Below, piece by piece: positions 24,878 through 35,059 of a stretch of 35,648 nucleotides of DNA. The position numbers were made by a program, and so were the translations under genes. The notes beneath the pieces were generated by a model. The model made no database searches, had not been told where the DNA came from, and saw nothing but the letters and a program-made list of their open reading frames with translations. The first letter of the stretch is position 1, and each line of letters begins with the position of its first letter. This DNA comes from Candidatus Oscillibacter excrementigallinarum (GTDB lineage: Bacteria > Bacillota > Clostridia > Oscillospirales > Oscillospiraceae). The DNA lies in NCBI GenBank assembly GCA_019118245.1, contig DWZJ01000008.1, forward strand, positions 1-35,648, read 5' to 3'.

Positions 24878-26362
24878 TTACAGATATTCGTTGGGTCTGT
24901 CCACCGGCCTCCGGGTCGGCAGCCGCCGCTTCCAGATAGAGGGGGCAAACAGCAGCAGCATGGGAAATACCTCCAAGCGACCCACCAGCATATCAAAAGA
25001 CAGCAGCAGCTTGGACAGAGGAGAAAAGCTGGAGAAGTTTCCCATCGGGCCCACGATTTCCAATCCGGGGCCAACATTGTTGATGCAGGTGGCTACCGCA
25101 GTAAAGACGGTCACCAAATCCATCTGCTCCAGAGACACCAGCAGGCAGGACACCACAAAAATCGCCATATATACCGCGAAAAACAAGTGGACGCCCTGAA
25201 TACTCCGCTCATTCAAAGGCTTTCCCTCAAAGCGGACCGCCGAAACGGCATTCGGATGAAGCATCCGCCGCATCTCGCTGACGGAAACCTTCTCCAAGAT
25301 CACCACGCGGGCCACTTTGAGGCCACCGGCCGTGGAGCCAGCACAGCCGCCGATAAACATCAGGGCCACTAAAATCGCCTTGGAGAAAGTGGGCCAGGTA
25401 TTAAAGTCCACCGTTGCATAGCCCGTAGTGGTCATGATGGAGGATACCTGGAAAAAGGCATGGCGGAGGCTCGTGCTCACAGAATCATATAAATGTACGA
25501 TATCTAAGGTGATGGCCCCCACCGCCACAGCCACAATGATGACATAGGCCCACAATTCCTCGGACCGGAATACCTCTCGGAACTTCCGCACAAGCAGGAA
25601 GTAGTAAAGATTGAAGTTGACGCCGAAGAGCAGCATGAAGATTCCGATGACAATATCAAAATAGGGGTTATTATAGGCCCCCACGCTAAGATTCCGGCAG
25701 CTGAAACCGCCAGTACCCGCACTTCCAAAAGAATGGATACAGGAGTCGAACAGCGGCATCCCGCCCGCCACCAGCAGAAGGATCTCGATGATGGTCATCA
25801 CCAGATAGATGCCGTAGAGGATCTTGGCAGTGTCGCTCATACGGCTCACCAGCTTACCCGGCGCGGGACCGGGCATCTCTGCCCGCAGCATATGCATCCC
25901 ATGTCCATCTCCGCCCATAGGCAGGATCGCCATGACGAACACCAGCACGCCCATACCGCCGACCCAGTGTGTGAAGCTGCGCCAGAACAGGATGCCACGA
26001 TGCAGAGACTCCACCTCTGTCAAGATCGTGGCTCCAGTGGTGGTAAAACCGGAGACCGTCTCAAAAATACAGTCCACGAATCTGGGGATGTCGCCGGAGA
26101 TATAGAACGGCAGGCCGCCGAAAATGGACATGGCGATCCAAGCCAAGGCCACTACCGCCAGGCCGTCTCTGGCATACAGTGCCGTCTGACTGGGCTTCCG
26201 GAAACTCAGCAGACCTCCGCACAGCAGCAACAGCGCCATGGGAATCAGAAAGGGGATTGAAGATTCCCCATATCCCAGCCCCACCGCCATGGGCAGCAGC
26301 AGGAGAGCCGCCTCCACCAGCAGGATCCGGCCGATGGCAAAGCAAATCACTCGATAATTCAC
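24878..26362 (-). CDS. trkH: Potassium uptake protein, TrkH family
   Basis: Membrane channel subunit of a Trk/Ktr potassium uptake system, 494 residues. Four pore loops of the K+ selectivity filter are visible: SGFTTTGAT near 105, GSAGTGGFS near 225, SSIMTTTGYAT near 312 and TCINNVGPGL near 430, with membrane helices between them. HPNAV in the cytoplasmic segment near 370 is also a family mark. The length and SGFTTTGAT motif favour TrkH over the shorter KtrB. It starts 16 bases after trkA, with which it forms an operon. Confidence 0.95.
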   Translation of the reverse strand: MNYRVICFAIGRILLVEAALLLLPMAVGLGYGESSIPFLIPMALLLLCGGLLSFRKPSQTALYARDGLAVVALAWIAMSIFGGLPFYISGDIPRFVDCIFETVSGFTTTGATILTEVESLHRGILFWRSFTHWVGGMGVLVFVMAILPMGGDGHGMHMLRAEMPGPAPGKLVSRMSDTAKILYGIYLVMTIIEILLLVAGGMPLFDSCIHSFGSAGTGGFSCRNLSVGAYNNPYFDIVIGIFMLLFGVNFNLYYFLLVRKFREVFRSEELWAYVIIVAVAVGAITLDIVHLYDSVSTSLRHAFFQVSSIMTTTGYATVDFNTWPTFSKAILVALMFIGGCAGSTAGGLKVARVVILEKVSVSEMRRMLHPNAVSAVRFEGKPLNERSIQGVHLFFAVYMAIFVVSCLLVSLEQMDLVTVFTAVATCINNVGPGLEIVGPMGNFSSFSPLSKLLLSFDMLVGRLEVFPMLLLFAPSIWKRRLPTRRPVDRPNEYL

Positions 26363-26378
26363 AGAACCTACCTGCCTT

Positions 26379-27746
26379 TTATGTATCCAGAATGTCTCGG
26401 AGATCCTCCAGTTGGGTATCCGTGGTCACCACGATCACATCGTCATGGAGATGCAGGACATCATTGCCGGAGGGGATGATGATCTGGCCGTTCTGCCGCA
26501 CGATGCCCGCCAGCAAAAGGCCCCGCCGTAGCTTCAGATCCCGAAGGGGGACATTTACAAACGGGATATCAGCCGTAACATTGAACTCCAATGCCTCTAC
26601 CTTCTCATCCACGATCCGGTGGAGCGTCTTTACTTTGGAGGCAGAGGCGTTCTTCATAGCCCGGATATACTGCAAAATCAGCTCTGTGGTCACTGCGGCT
26701 GTGGACACCACACTGTCGATCAGGCTCTCATCAGAGACCAGCTCCAGCAGAGACTTGCGGTTGATTTTGGCCACCACTTTACAGCAGTCTCCGGACTGCC
26801 GGGCGGCGCTGAGGGCCATCAAAATATTGGCCTCGTCCAGGCCGGTGATCGCCACAAAAGCATCCGTCTGCTCGATCCCCTCCTCGCTGAGGAGCTCGCT
26901 GTCCGTCCCGTCGCCGGCGATTACCAGTGCCCGGGGCAGCTTTTCGCTCATGGCCACGCACCGCTGCTCGTTCTGATCGATGATCTTCACGGACATTCCC
27001 ATGTCCAGCAGCTCGGTTGCCAGATAATAGCACATCTTGCTGGCGCCTACGATCATGACAGAGGACGCCTTTGCCCGGAACACGCCCAGCTGGCGGAAAA
27101 ACTTCTCCAGCTCCCGGGGCGCCGCGGTGAGGTAGATCTTGTCTCCCGCCCGCAGGGCAAAATCACCGGAGGGGATGATGGTCTCCCCCTGCCGAGCCAC
27201 AGCGCAGATCAGGATCCGGACCTTGAAGCTCTGATACAGCTCCGACAGCCGGGTCCCATCCAAAGCAGTGTGCTCCGCCACGCGGTACTCCACCAGCTCC
27301 AGCCGTCCCTTTGAGAAGGATTCCAGCTTCATCGCTGTGGGGAAACGCAGTACGCGGGCGATCTCGTGGGCAGTCGCTTTTTCCGGGTTGACTGACATGG
27401 ACAGTCCCAGTTCGCTGCGCATGAACCGCAGCTGCCTGCCGTATTCCGGGTTGCGGACCCGGGCGATGGTGTGCTGGACACCCAACTTTTTTGCCACCAG
27501 GCACGTCAGAATGTTGATCTCGTCGCTGGAGGTGGTGGCAATCAGAAGGTCTGCGTGCTCCACATCCGCCTCCTTCTGCACGTCATAGCTGGCGCCGTTG
27601 CCGCATACCCCCATGACATCGTAGACATTGATAATATTCTCCACCAGATGCGGATTCTCATCGATCACGGTAACTCTGTTCTCAACAGCCAGATAACGCG
27701 TCAAGGCAACGCCCACTTTCCCAGCGCCCACAATGACGATCCTCAT
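26379..27746 (-). CDS. trkA: Trk potassium uptake regulatory subunit TrkA
   Basis: Cytosolic gating subunit that binds NAD(H) or nucleotides and controls TrkH, 455 residues. It is a tandem protein: RCK/TrkA-N domain 1 (GAGKVGVAL at 7-15), TrkA-C domain 1 (about 140-220), TrkA-N domain 2 (VGASKMCYYLATELL near 233) and TrkA-C domain 2 (about 370-455). The double form is the full TrkA type, in contrast to single-domain KtrA. ATG at 27746 is chosen because the motif MRIVIVGAGKVG begins there; a GTG 24 bases upstream lacks better support. A minus-strand promoter lies about 65 bases upstream. Confidence 0.95.
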   Translation of the reverse strand: MRIVIVGAGKVGVALTRYLAVENRVTVIDENPHLVENIINVYDVMGVCGNGASYDVQKEADVEHADLLIATTSSDEINILTCLVAKKLGVQHTIARVRNPEYGRQLRFMRSELGLSMSVNPEKATAHEIARVLRFPTAMKLESFSKGRLELVEYRVAEHTALDGTRLSELYQSFKVRILICAVARQGETIIPSGDFALRAGDKIYLTAAPRELEKFFRQLGVFRAKASSVMIVGASKMCYYLATELLDMGMSVKIIDQNEQRCVAMSEKLPRALVIAGDGTDSELLSEEGIEQTDAFVAITGLDEANILMALSAARQSGDCCKVVAKINRKSLLELVSDESLIDSVVSTAAVTTELILQYIRAMKNASASKVKTLHRIVDEKVEALEFNVTADIPFVNVPLRDLKLRRGLLLAGIVRQNGQIIIPSGNDVLHLHDDVIVVTTDTQLEDLRDILDT

Positions 27747-27808
27747 ACGGTTTTCCGTCCTTTCCTCCACAGGGGCCAGAGTCTAAAGCCCCAGTGTAAT
27801 CCTCCCAC

Positions 27809-27836
27809 ATTATAGCGGATATACGGCCAAAAGCAA
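27809..27836 (-). promoter_or_regulatory. Promoter of the trkA-trkH operon
   Basis: On the minus strand TTGCTT (27836-27831), 16-base spacer, perfect TATAAT (27814-27809). The leader to the TrkA start is about 55 bases. The -35 box is only a half match. Confidence 0.55.
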
Positions 27837-27875
27837 TATATTTTTCGTGAAATCCACAAAAATGCCTCTGCCTTC

Positions 27876-27904
27876 TTTTCCGGTGCCTTCGGATGTGGTA
27901 TGCT
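27876..27904 (+). promoter_or_regulatory. Probable promoter of the CxxC-protein gene
   Basis: TTTTCC (27876-27881), 17 bases, TATGCT (27899-27904) preceded by TGG. It shares the GTGGTATGCTG block and spacing with the promoter at 9017-9045. Confidence 0.4.
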
Positions 27905-27953
27905 GTCCTATGCAAATCCATGAACATTCCCGTGGAAAAAGGAGAGGATCGAC

Positions 27954-28292
27954 TTGCAATCTCTCGTGAAACTGCGCCTATACTGTTCCATCTGTGCCCG
28001 CAACGACTACTACATGGACCGGATCCGGGCAATTGCCGACCAGCTGGGTCTGGACTATACCCTGGAAAAGGTCACGGACGACCGTGAGCTCGAGCGCCTG
28101 GGCCTGACCGTGCCCTGTCTGTATGCCTACTGCCCCGGATGCCGCGTTTTGAATGAGCAGGTATTAAATGATGAACCGGAAGCCCGTTGTACGCCCGCTC
28201 TGGAGATCGGCGGAGAACTTCGATTCTGGGGAGTTCCCGCCAGTGATGACGCCCTGCGGGAGGCTCTCTCTTCCTTATTAAATGGGGATTGA
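27954..28292 (+). CDS. Small thioredoxin-fold-like protein with two CxxC motifs
   Basis: A 112-residue cytosolic protein not assigned to a named family. It opens with a strand followed by CSIC (C11, C14) in the place of a glutaredoxin/thioredoxin redox motif, then a helix, a strand (YTLEKVTDD), a second motif CPGC (C60, C63) with more cysteines at 55 and 79, a cis-proline-like TPALEI and a final helix. The CTPALEIGGELRF and closing DDALREAL resemble small redox thioredoxin-like proteins. Start is TTG at 27954, nine bases after AAAGGAG, the only ribosome site present. It may be a redox protein or, with six cysteines, a metal carrier; neither is shown. It is monocistronic between trkA and the fab operon. 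Confidence 0.65.
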   Translation: MQSLVKLRLYCSICARNDYYMDRIRAIADQLGLDYTLEKVTDDRELERLGLTVPCLYAYCPGCRVLNEQVLNDEPEARCTPALEIGGELRFWGVPASDDALREALSSLLNGD

Positions 28293-28325
28293 TCCTCCGC
28301 CGGCCACCGGCATCCAAAATTTTAC

Positions 28326-28354
28326 TTGACAAATCGGAGCAAACCGCATAAAAT
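28326..28354 (+). promoter_or_regulatory. Promoter of the acpP-acc-fab operon
   Basis: Perfect TTGACA (28326-28331), 17-base spacer, TAAAAT (28349-28354, 5/6). Transcription would start near 28361, leaving a leader of about 70 bases that contains an AT-rich palindrome. Confidence 0.8.
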
Positions 28355-28369
28355 CAACGTGAAATTCTT

Positions 28370-28399
28370 TTAGTTAAATTATTTTAATTAAAATAATTT
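28370..28399. promoter_or_regulatory. AT-only palindromic operator candidate before acpP
   Basis: Positions 28376-28399 are a perfect 24-bp palindrome centred between 28387 and 28388. A second overlapping inverted repeat, TTAGTTAAA-TTAT-TTTAATTAA with one mismatch, spans 28370-28391. Both lie 10-40 bases after the predicted transcription start. Fatty-acid operons of Firmicutes are repressed by FapR or by the MarR-type FabT, and this would be the place for such a repressor. The sequence is not a clear match to the FapR site I know, and neither regulator gene is in the window. Confidence 0.5.
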
Positions 28400-28429
28400 C
28401 ATCATTTTTCGACATAAGGAGTACCAATT

Positions 28430-28660
28430 ATGGAATTCGAGCAAGTACGCGATATCATCGTGGAGACCCTGGGCTGCGACGCGGAGCAGGTCACCATGGA
28501 GGCCTCCCTGGCTGACGATCTGGGTGCTGACTCCCTGGCTTCCGTGGAGCTGGTGATGGCTCTGGAGGAGGCCACCGGCATCTCCATTGAGGATAGCGCC
28601 TTGGCCGAGATGAAGACCGTCGGCGACGTGATGAACTACCTGAACGCCCACAAGCAGTAA
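28430..28660 (+). CDS. acpP: Acyl carrier protein
   Basis: Carrier of growing acyl chains in type II fatty-acid synthesis, 76 residues, the normal size. The phosphopantetheine site is the serine of LGADSLASVEL (S36). The protein is strongly acidic with the usual four-helix pattern and ends YLNAHKQ. TAAGGAG lies eight bases before the ATG. It is first in the operon, with a GC-rich hairpin after its stop codon that could allow extra acpP mRNA relative to the enzymes downstream. Confidence 0.96.
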   Translation: MEFEQVRDIIVETLGCDAEQVTMEASLADDLGADSLASVELVMALEEATGISIEDSALAEMKTVGDVMNYLNAHKQ

Positions 28661-28667
28661 TCCCTGC

Positions 28668-28697
28668 CCCGCCGGCGGGCTCACGCCCTCCGGCGGG
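28668..28697 (+). repeat. Intercistronic hairpin after acpP
   Basis: CCCGCCGG (28668-28675) pairs with CCGGCGGG (28690-28697) around a 14-base loop, in the 66-base gap between acpP and accB. There is no good T-run, so processing or mRNA protection is more likely than full termination. Confidence 0.5.
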
Positions 28698-28726
28698 TTC
28701 ACTTTCCGCTGAGAAAGGAATGCGCT

Positions 28727-29145
28727 ATGACCAACCAAGAGATCTTTGATTTAGTCGCCTGCTTTGACCGCAGCACCGCCCAGACGATGAAGCTGTCCAC
28801 GCAGGAGTTTACCATAGAGCTGACCCGGGGCGGCGTGGCCGCTCCCCAGGCTGCGGCGCCTGCCGCCGCACCCGCCGCAGCTCCTGTTGCGCCCAGCGCG
28901 CCCGCGGCCGCCGGCCCCTCCATCGACGCACCGCTGGTGGGCACCTTCTACACCTCCCCCGCCCCCGACCAGGCGCCCTTCGTGCTGCCCGGCGACCGGG
29001 TGTCCAAGGGACAGACCGTCTGCCTGATCGAGGCCATGAAGATGATGAGCGAAGTCCCCGCCCCCTGCGACTGCGTCATTGAATCCGTGTGCAAAACCAA
29101 CGGCGAGTTGGTGGCCTTCGGCGAGCCGCTGTTCCGTTATAAGCC

Positions 29146-29152
<7 letters not shown>
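28727..29152 (+). CDS. accB: Biotin carboxyl carrier protein of acetyl-CoA carboxylase
   Basis: Carries the carboxybiotin arm of acetyl-CoA carboxylase. The 141-residue protein has a short N-terminal helix (about 3-35), a flexible Ala/Pro-rich linker (about 38-63, repeats of AAAP) and the biotinyl domain (about 67-141) with GTFYTSPAPDQAPFV and the biotin site EAMKMM (K105). GAAAGGAA lies about eight bases before the ATG. Its end overlaps the accC start by seven bases, linking synthesis of carrier and carboxylase. Confidence 0.96.
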
Positions 29153-30533
<1,381 letters not shown>

Positions 30534-30537
<4 letters not shown>

Positions 30538-31397
30538 GCGGCGTCAACGGAGTCTTTGCCAAGCGCCGGGCGCGCCTGCTGGCCATGAAGGCCATCCGGG
30601 ACAACCACATCCCCGGCGACAAGTCCATCACCTGTCCCAAGTGCGGACAGGACAGCGACCGCAAGGCCGTGGCGCAGAACCTGTCGGTCTGCCCCAAGTG
30701 CGGCTACCACTTTCCCATCGGCGCCTACTACCGGCTCAGCACCATTCTGGACCCCGGCTCCTTCCGGGAGCTGTTTGAAAAGCTGCCTGCGGCGGACCCT
30801 CTCTCCTTCCCCGGCTACCGGGCCAAGGTGGAGGCCGCCCAGCGCAAAACGGGCCTGACGGAGGCCGTGGTCACCGCCACCGGCACCATCGGCGGCCGCA
30901 GGTGTGTGGTGGGCGTGCTGGACAGCCGCTTTTTCATGGGCTCCATGAGCGCCGCCGTGGGCGAAAAGATCACCCTGGCCATTGAATACGCCACGAAGAA
31001 CCGCCTGCCCCTGATCCTGTTTTCCGCCAGCGGCGGTGCCCGGATGCAGGAGGGCATCCTCTCCCTGATGCAGATGGCCAAGACCAGCGCGGCGCTGGCC
31101 CGCTTTTCTGAAAAAGGCCTGCTGTACATCTCCGTCTTTACAGACCCCACCACCGGTGGGGTCACGGCCAGTTTTGCCTCTCTGGGGGACATCATCCTGG
31201 CGGAGCCCGGCGCCCTGATCGGCTTTGCCGGTCCCCGGGTCATCCAGCAGACCATCGGCCAGACGCTGCCGGAGGGCTTCCAGCGGACGGAGTTCCAGGT
31301 CGAACACGGCTTTGTGGACGCCGTGGTGCCCCGGCTGCAGATGCGGGACACCCTGTCCCAGCTGCTGCGGCTCCACGAGAAAGGGGGACGCACATGA
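30534..31397 (+). CDS. accD: Acetyl-CoA carboxylase carboxyltransferase subunit beta
   Basis: Beta half of the carboxyltransferase that moves CO2 from biotin to acetyl-CoA, making malonyl-CoA. The 287-residue protein carries the N-terminal four-cysteine zinc ribbon (C34, C37, C53, C56) and a crotonase-like carboxyltransferase domain with [12 protein letters not shown] and [14 protein letters not shown]. The start overlaps the accC stop as ATGA, and the end overlaps accA the same way. Confidence 0.96.
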
Positions 31398-32212
31398 GCG
31401 AACCGCTGACCGCCGCGGCGCGGGTGGCCATTGCCCGCCACCCCCAACGGCCCAATATCACCGACTATATCGAGGCGCTGTTCACCGACTTCTTTGAACA
31501 GAAGGGCGACCGCCTCTGCGGCGAGGACGCCGCGATCCTGGGCGGCGTGGCCCTGTACCACGGCCGTCCCGTCACCGTCATCGGCACCCGGAAGGGCAAG
31601 ACGCTGGAGGAGAACCTCAAGTGCAACTTCGGGATGCCCAATCCGGAGGGATACCGCAAGGCCCTGCGGCTGATGCGCCAGGCGGAGAAGTTCCGCCGCC
31701 CCATCCTGACCTTTATCGACACCTCCGGCGCCTATCCCGGCCTGGAGGCGGAGGCCCGGGGCCAGGGCGAGGCCATCGCCCGGAACCTGATGGAGATGAG
31801 CCGCCTGACGGTGCCTGTCATCGCCCTCATCACCGGCGAGGGCAACAGCGGCGGCGCCCTGGCGCTGGGCGTTGCCAACCGGGTGCTGATGCTGGAGAAC
31901 TCCGTATACGCCATCCTCTCTCCGGAGGGCTTCGCCTCCATTCTGTGGAAGGACTCCCAGCGGCACGAGGAGGCCTGCGAGCTGATGAAGCTGACAGCCC
32001 CGGACCTGCTGGAGCTGGGCGTCATCGACGACATCATCCCCGAGCCGGAGGGCGGCGCCCACCTGTCCCCCGCCGCCCATATGCGGCAGGTGGACCGGTA
32101 TCTGAGCCGGCACCTGGCGGAGCTCTCCAAGGAGAGCAGCGCCGCCCTGGCCGCCGGCCGGTATCAAAAATTCAGGCGCATGGGCGCGGCACCCCAGAAG
32201 GAGGAAGCATGA
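31394..32212 (+). CDS. accA: Acetyl-CoA carboxylase carboxyltransferase subunit alpha
   Basis: Alpha half of the carboxyltransferase, 272 residues, shorter than the E. coli protein (319) as in many clostridia. Landmarks are [17 protein letters not shown] (41-57 region without the first base pairs of the longer form), [30 protein letters not shown] (landmark only), [10 protein letters not shown] and [15 protein letters not shown], the oxyanion-hole region. It overlaps accD and fabH by ATGA junctions, with GGAGG-type ribosome sites inside the upstream genes. Confidence 0.96.
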   Translation: MSEPLTAAARVAIARHPQRPNITDYIEALFTDFFEQKGDRLCGEDAAILGGVALYHGRPVTVIGTRKGKTLEENLKCNFGMPNPEGYRKALRLMRQAEKFRRPILTFIDTSGAYPGLEAEARGQGEAIARNLMEMSRLTVPVIALITGEGNSGGALALGVANRVLMLENSVYAILSPEGFASILWKDSQRHEEACELMKLTAPDLLELGVIDDIIPEPEGGAHLSPAAHMRQVDRYLSRHLAELSKESSAALAAGRYQKFRRMGAAPQKEEA

Positions 32213-33156
32213 GCGGAATCAAAATCAAAGGCACCGGGCGCTTTGCCCCTGCAAAGATCGTCACCAATGACGACCTGGCCAAAATCGTGGACACCAGCGA
32301 TGAGTGGATCACCACCCGCACCGGTATCCAGACCCGCCACCACTGCACCACAGAGACCCACACGGACATGTGCGTGGGCGCCGCCCGGCAGGCGCTGGAA
32401 AATGCCGGCATCTCCCCGGAGGACATCGGCGCCTGTGTGGTGGCCACCTTCTCCTCCGACTACCTGTCCCCCTCCGCCGCCTGCATGGTCCAGCGGGGAC
32501 TGGGACTGCCCCACGACGCGGTGTGCTTTGACCTGAACGCCGCCTGCAGCGGCTTCCTGTTCGCTCTCCACACCATGGAGTGTCTGCTGGCCCAGGCCCC
32601 CCGGAAGTACGGTCTGGTGCTGGGTGCCGAGATGCTCTCCCGGTTCATCAACTGGGAGGACCGGGGCACCTGCGTCCTCTTCGGCGACGGCGCCGGCGCT
32701 GTGGTGGTGGAGTGGAGTGAGGACTACCCCTCCATCCACGCTGTGCTGGGCTGCCACGGCGACCCGGACATGCTGGGCGTCACCGGTGCGGAAAAGCCGG
32801 AGCCGGCCCGCATCTTCATGCACGGCCAGCCCACCTTCAAGTTCGCCGTCAAGGCGGTGCCCTACTGCATCGACGAGGTGCTCAAGCGGGCGGACATGCA
32901 GATCGAAGACGTGGACTTCTTCGTCTTCCACCAGGCCAATGCCCGGATCATCGACCTGGCGGCCCGGAAATACCACATCCCGCCGGAGAAGTACTACAAG
33001 AACATCCAGAAATATGGCAACACCTCCGCCGCCAGCATCCCCCTGGTCATCAGTGAGCTCCACGACCTGGGGAAGGTCGGTCCCGGCTCCCGGGTCCTGG
33101 TGGTGGGCTTCGGCGGCGGCCTCACCTGGGGCGGCGCCCTGGTGGAATTTGCGTGA
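32209..33156 (+). CDS. fabH: 3-oxoacyl-ACP synthase III
   Basis: Starts fatty-acid synthesis by condensing an acyl-CoA primer with malonyl-ACP. The 315-residue thiolase-fold protein has all three catalytic residues: C113 in AACSGFLF, H241 in VFHQANARI and N271 in [12 protein letters not shown] at 32209 overlaps the accA stop (ATGA) and has AGGAGGAA six bases before it. Placement after the acc genes and before fabK is a rearranged order compared with the common fabH-acpP-fabK-fabD arrangement. Confidence 0.96.
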   Translation: MSGIKIKGTGRFAPAKIVTNDDLAKIVDTSDEWITTRTGIQTRHHCTTETHTDMCVGAARQALENAGISPEDIGACVVATFSSDYLSPSAACMVQRGLGLPHDAVCFDLNAACSGFLFALHTMECLLAQAPRKYGLVLGAEMLSRFINWEDRGTCVLFGDGAGAVVVEWSEDYPSIHAVLGCHGDPDMLGVTGAEKPEPARIFMHGQPTFKFAVKAVPYCIDEVLKRADMQIEDVDFFVFHQANARIIDLAARKYHIPPEKYYKNIQKYGNTSAASIPLVISELHDLGKVGPGSRVLVVGFGGGLTWGGALVEFA

Positions 33157-33170
33157 GAGAGGTAGCTACG

Positions 33171-34118
33171 ATGAAAAAGCTCAATGAGATCCTGGGGACC
33201 AAATACCCCTTCATCCAGGGCGGCATGGCCAACATCGCCACCGGCGAGTTCGCCGCCGCCTGCTCCAACGCCGGCGCTCTGGGCATGATCGCTACCGGCG
33301 GCTGGGACGGCGACCGCCTCCGCAAGGAGATCCGCCGGGCCAAGGAGCTGACGGACAAGCCCTTCGGCGTCAACCTGATGCTGATGAGCCCCTATGCCGA
33401 CGACATCGCCCAGGTCATCCTGGAGGAGGACGTGAAGGTGGTCACCACCGGCGCCGGCAACCCCGGCAAGTACATCCCCGCCTGGAAGGAGAAGGGCATC
33501 AAGGTCATCCCCGTGGTGGCCGCGGCCATCCTGGCAAAGCGTCTGGAGCGCTACGGCGTGGACGCCGTCATCGCCGAGGGCACGGAGTCCGGCGGCCATG
33601 TGGGCGAGATGACCACTATGGCCCTGGTGCCCCAGGTCATTGACGCGGTCAGCGTCCCTGTGGTGGCTGCCGGCGGCATCGCCGATGGCCGGCAGGCCGC
33701 GGCGGCCTTCGCCCTGGGCGCCTGCGGCATCCAGGTGGGCACCTGCCTGCTGGCAAGCGAAGAGTGCCCCATCCATGACAACTACAAGCAGGCCATCCTG
33801 AAGGCCAAGGACACCGACACGGTGGTCACCGGCCGGTCCATCGGCGGCCCGGTGCGGATCCTGAAGAACAAGATGTCCCGGGAGTACCTGGCCCTGGAGA
33901 AGCGGGGCGCCACTCTGGACGAGCTGGAGCACCTGACCCTGGGCGGCCTGCGCCGGGCCGTGCTGGAGGGCGATGTGGAGACCGGCAGCGTCATGAGCGG
34001 CCAGGTGGCCGGCATGCTCCACGAGATCCGGCCCGTGGCCGAGATCTTCCGGGAGCTGTATGAGAGCGGCGTCGCCCGGACGAAGGCCACCGCCGCAGAA
34101 TGGAGCGACGCGGAATGA
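33171..34118 (+). CDS. fabK: Enoyl-ACP reductase II (FMN-dependent)
   Basis: Reduces trans-2-enoyl-ACP in the last step of each elongation cycle; this flavoprotein replaces FabI in many Firmicutes and is not sensitive to triclosan. The 315-residue TIM-barrel of the nitronate monooxygenase-like family shows PFIQGGMANIATG (13-25), VTTGAGNPGKY, the catalytic-histidine loop EGTESGGHVGE and the FMN-phosphate region AAGGIADGRQAAAAFALGA (landmarks). ATG at 33171 is preferred for its GAGAGAGG site; a GTG at 33153 would overlap the fabH stop. It ends overlapping fabD by ATGA. Confidence 0.95.
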   Translation: MKKLNEILGTKYPFIQGGMANIATGEFAAACSNAGALGMIATGGWDGDRLRKEIRRAKELTDKPFGVNLMLMSPYADDIAQVILEEDVKVVTTGAGNPGKYIPAWKEKGIKVIPVVAAAILAKRLERYGVDAVIAEGTESGGHVGEMTTMALVPQVIDAVSVPVVAAGGIADGRQAAAAFALGACGIQVGTCLLASEECPIHDNYKQAILKAKDTDTVVTGRSIGGPVRILKNKMSREYLALEKRGATLDELEHLTLGGLRRAVLEGDVETGSVMSGQVAGMLHEIRPVAEIFRELYESGVARTKATAAEWSDAE

Positions 34119-35059
34119 AGCTGGGCTTTTTGTACGCCGGCCAGGGCAGCCAGCACGCCGGCATGGGCGCCGACCTCTACGCGCAGTATCCCGCTTTCCG
34201 CGCTGTCATTGACAGCGCCGAGGTGGATTTCGACCTGAAGAAGGTCTCCTTTGAGGACCCGGACGGCATCATCAACCGGACCCGCTACACCCAGCCCTGC
34301 ATGGTGGCCTTTGCCGCCGGCCTGACGGCGGTGCTGCGGGAGAAGGGCATCGCCCCCGCCGTGGCGGCGGGTCTGTCACTGGGAGAGTATTCCGCCCTCC
34401 ACGCCGCCGGCGTGTTCGACGCCGCCACCGCCATCCGACTGGTGGCCTTCCGGGGCAAGGCCATGGAAGAGGCGGCCGCCGGGCGGGAGAGCGCCATGAT
34501 GGCGGTCCTGAACCTGGACCGCGCCCCCCTGCAGGAATGCTGCGACGCGGCCTCTGACCTGGGGTGCGTGGTGATCGCCAACTACAACTGTCCCGGCCAG
34601 CTGGTGATCGGCGGCGAGAAGGCCGCCGTGGAGAAGGCCGCCGCGCTGGCCAAGGAAAAGGGCGCCCGCCGGTGTCTGCCGCTGAAGGTCAGCGGTCCCT
34701 TCCACACGCCCCTGATGGCCCCCGCAGGGGACGCCCTGCGGGAATACTTCCAGGGCGTGGAGTTTGCGGAGCCCCAGATCCCCGTGATCTTCAACTGCCT
34801 GGGAGATGTAAAGGACGATTCCGCTGCTATCCAGGACCTGCTGGTGAAGCAGGTGCAGAGCAGCGTGTTCATGGAGGATTCCATCCGGAAGATGGCGGAC
34901 ATGGGCGTGGACGCCATCGTGGAGATCGGTCCGGGCAAGGCCCTCAGCGGCTTTGTGAAAAAGACCGTCCCCGATATGCCGGTCTGCGCGGTGGAGACCG
35001 TGGCGGATGTGGAGGATCTGCCCCAGACCCTGGAACAACTGATAAAGGAGAAGGCATGA
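34115..35059 (+). CDS. fabD: Malonyl-CoA:ACP transacylase
   Basis: Transfers malonyl from CoA to ACP. The 314-residue protein has GQGSQ (9-13), the nucleophile S88 in GLSLGEYSA, R113 in AFRGKAM and H197 in GPFHTPLM, i.e. the full active site. ATG at 34115 overlaps the fabK stop (ATGA); an ATG 15 bases earlier lacks better support. Its stop overlaps the fabG start. Confidence 0.96.
   Translation: MKLGFLYAGQGSQHAGMGADLYAQYPAFRAVIDSAEVDFDLKKVSFEDPDGIINRTRYTQPCMVAFAAGLTAVLREKGIAPAVAAGLSLGEYSALHAAGVFDAATAIRLVAFRGKAMEEAAAGRESAMMAVLNLDRAPLQECCDAASDLGCVVIANYNCPGQLVIGGEKAAVEKAAALAKEKGARRCLPLKVSGPFHTPLMAPAGDALREYFQGVEFAEPQIPVIFNCLGDVKDDSAAIQDLLVKQVQSSVFMEDSIRKMADMGVDAIVEIGPGKALSGFVKKTVPDMPVCAVETVADVEDLPQTLEQLIKEKA

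Noticed and set aside
28838-28925. Low-complexity GCC/CCC repeats as a tandem repeat array
   Set aside because: They encode the Ala/Pro linker of AccB, a normal feature of biotin carboxyl carrier proteins.
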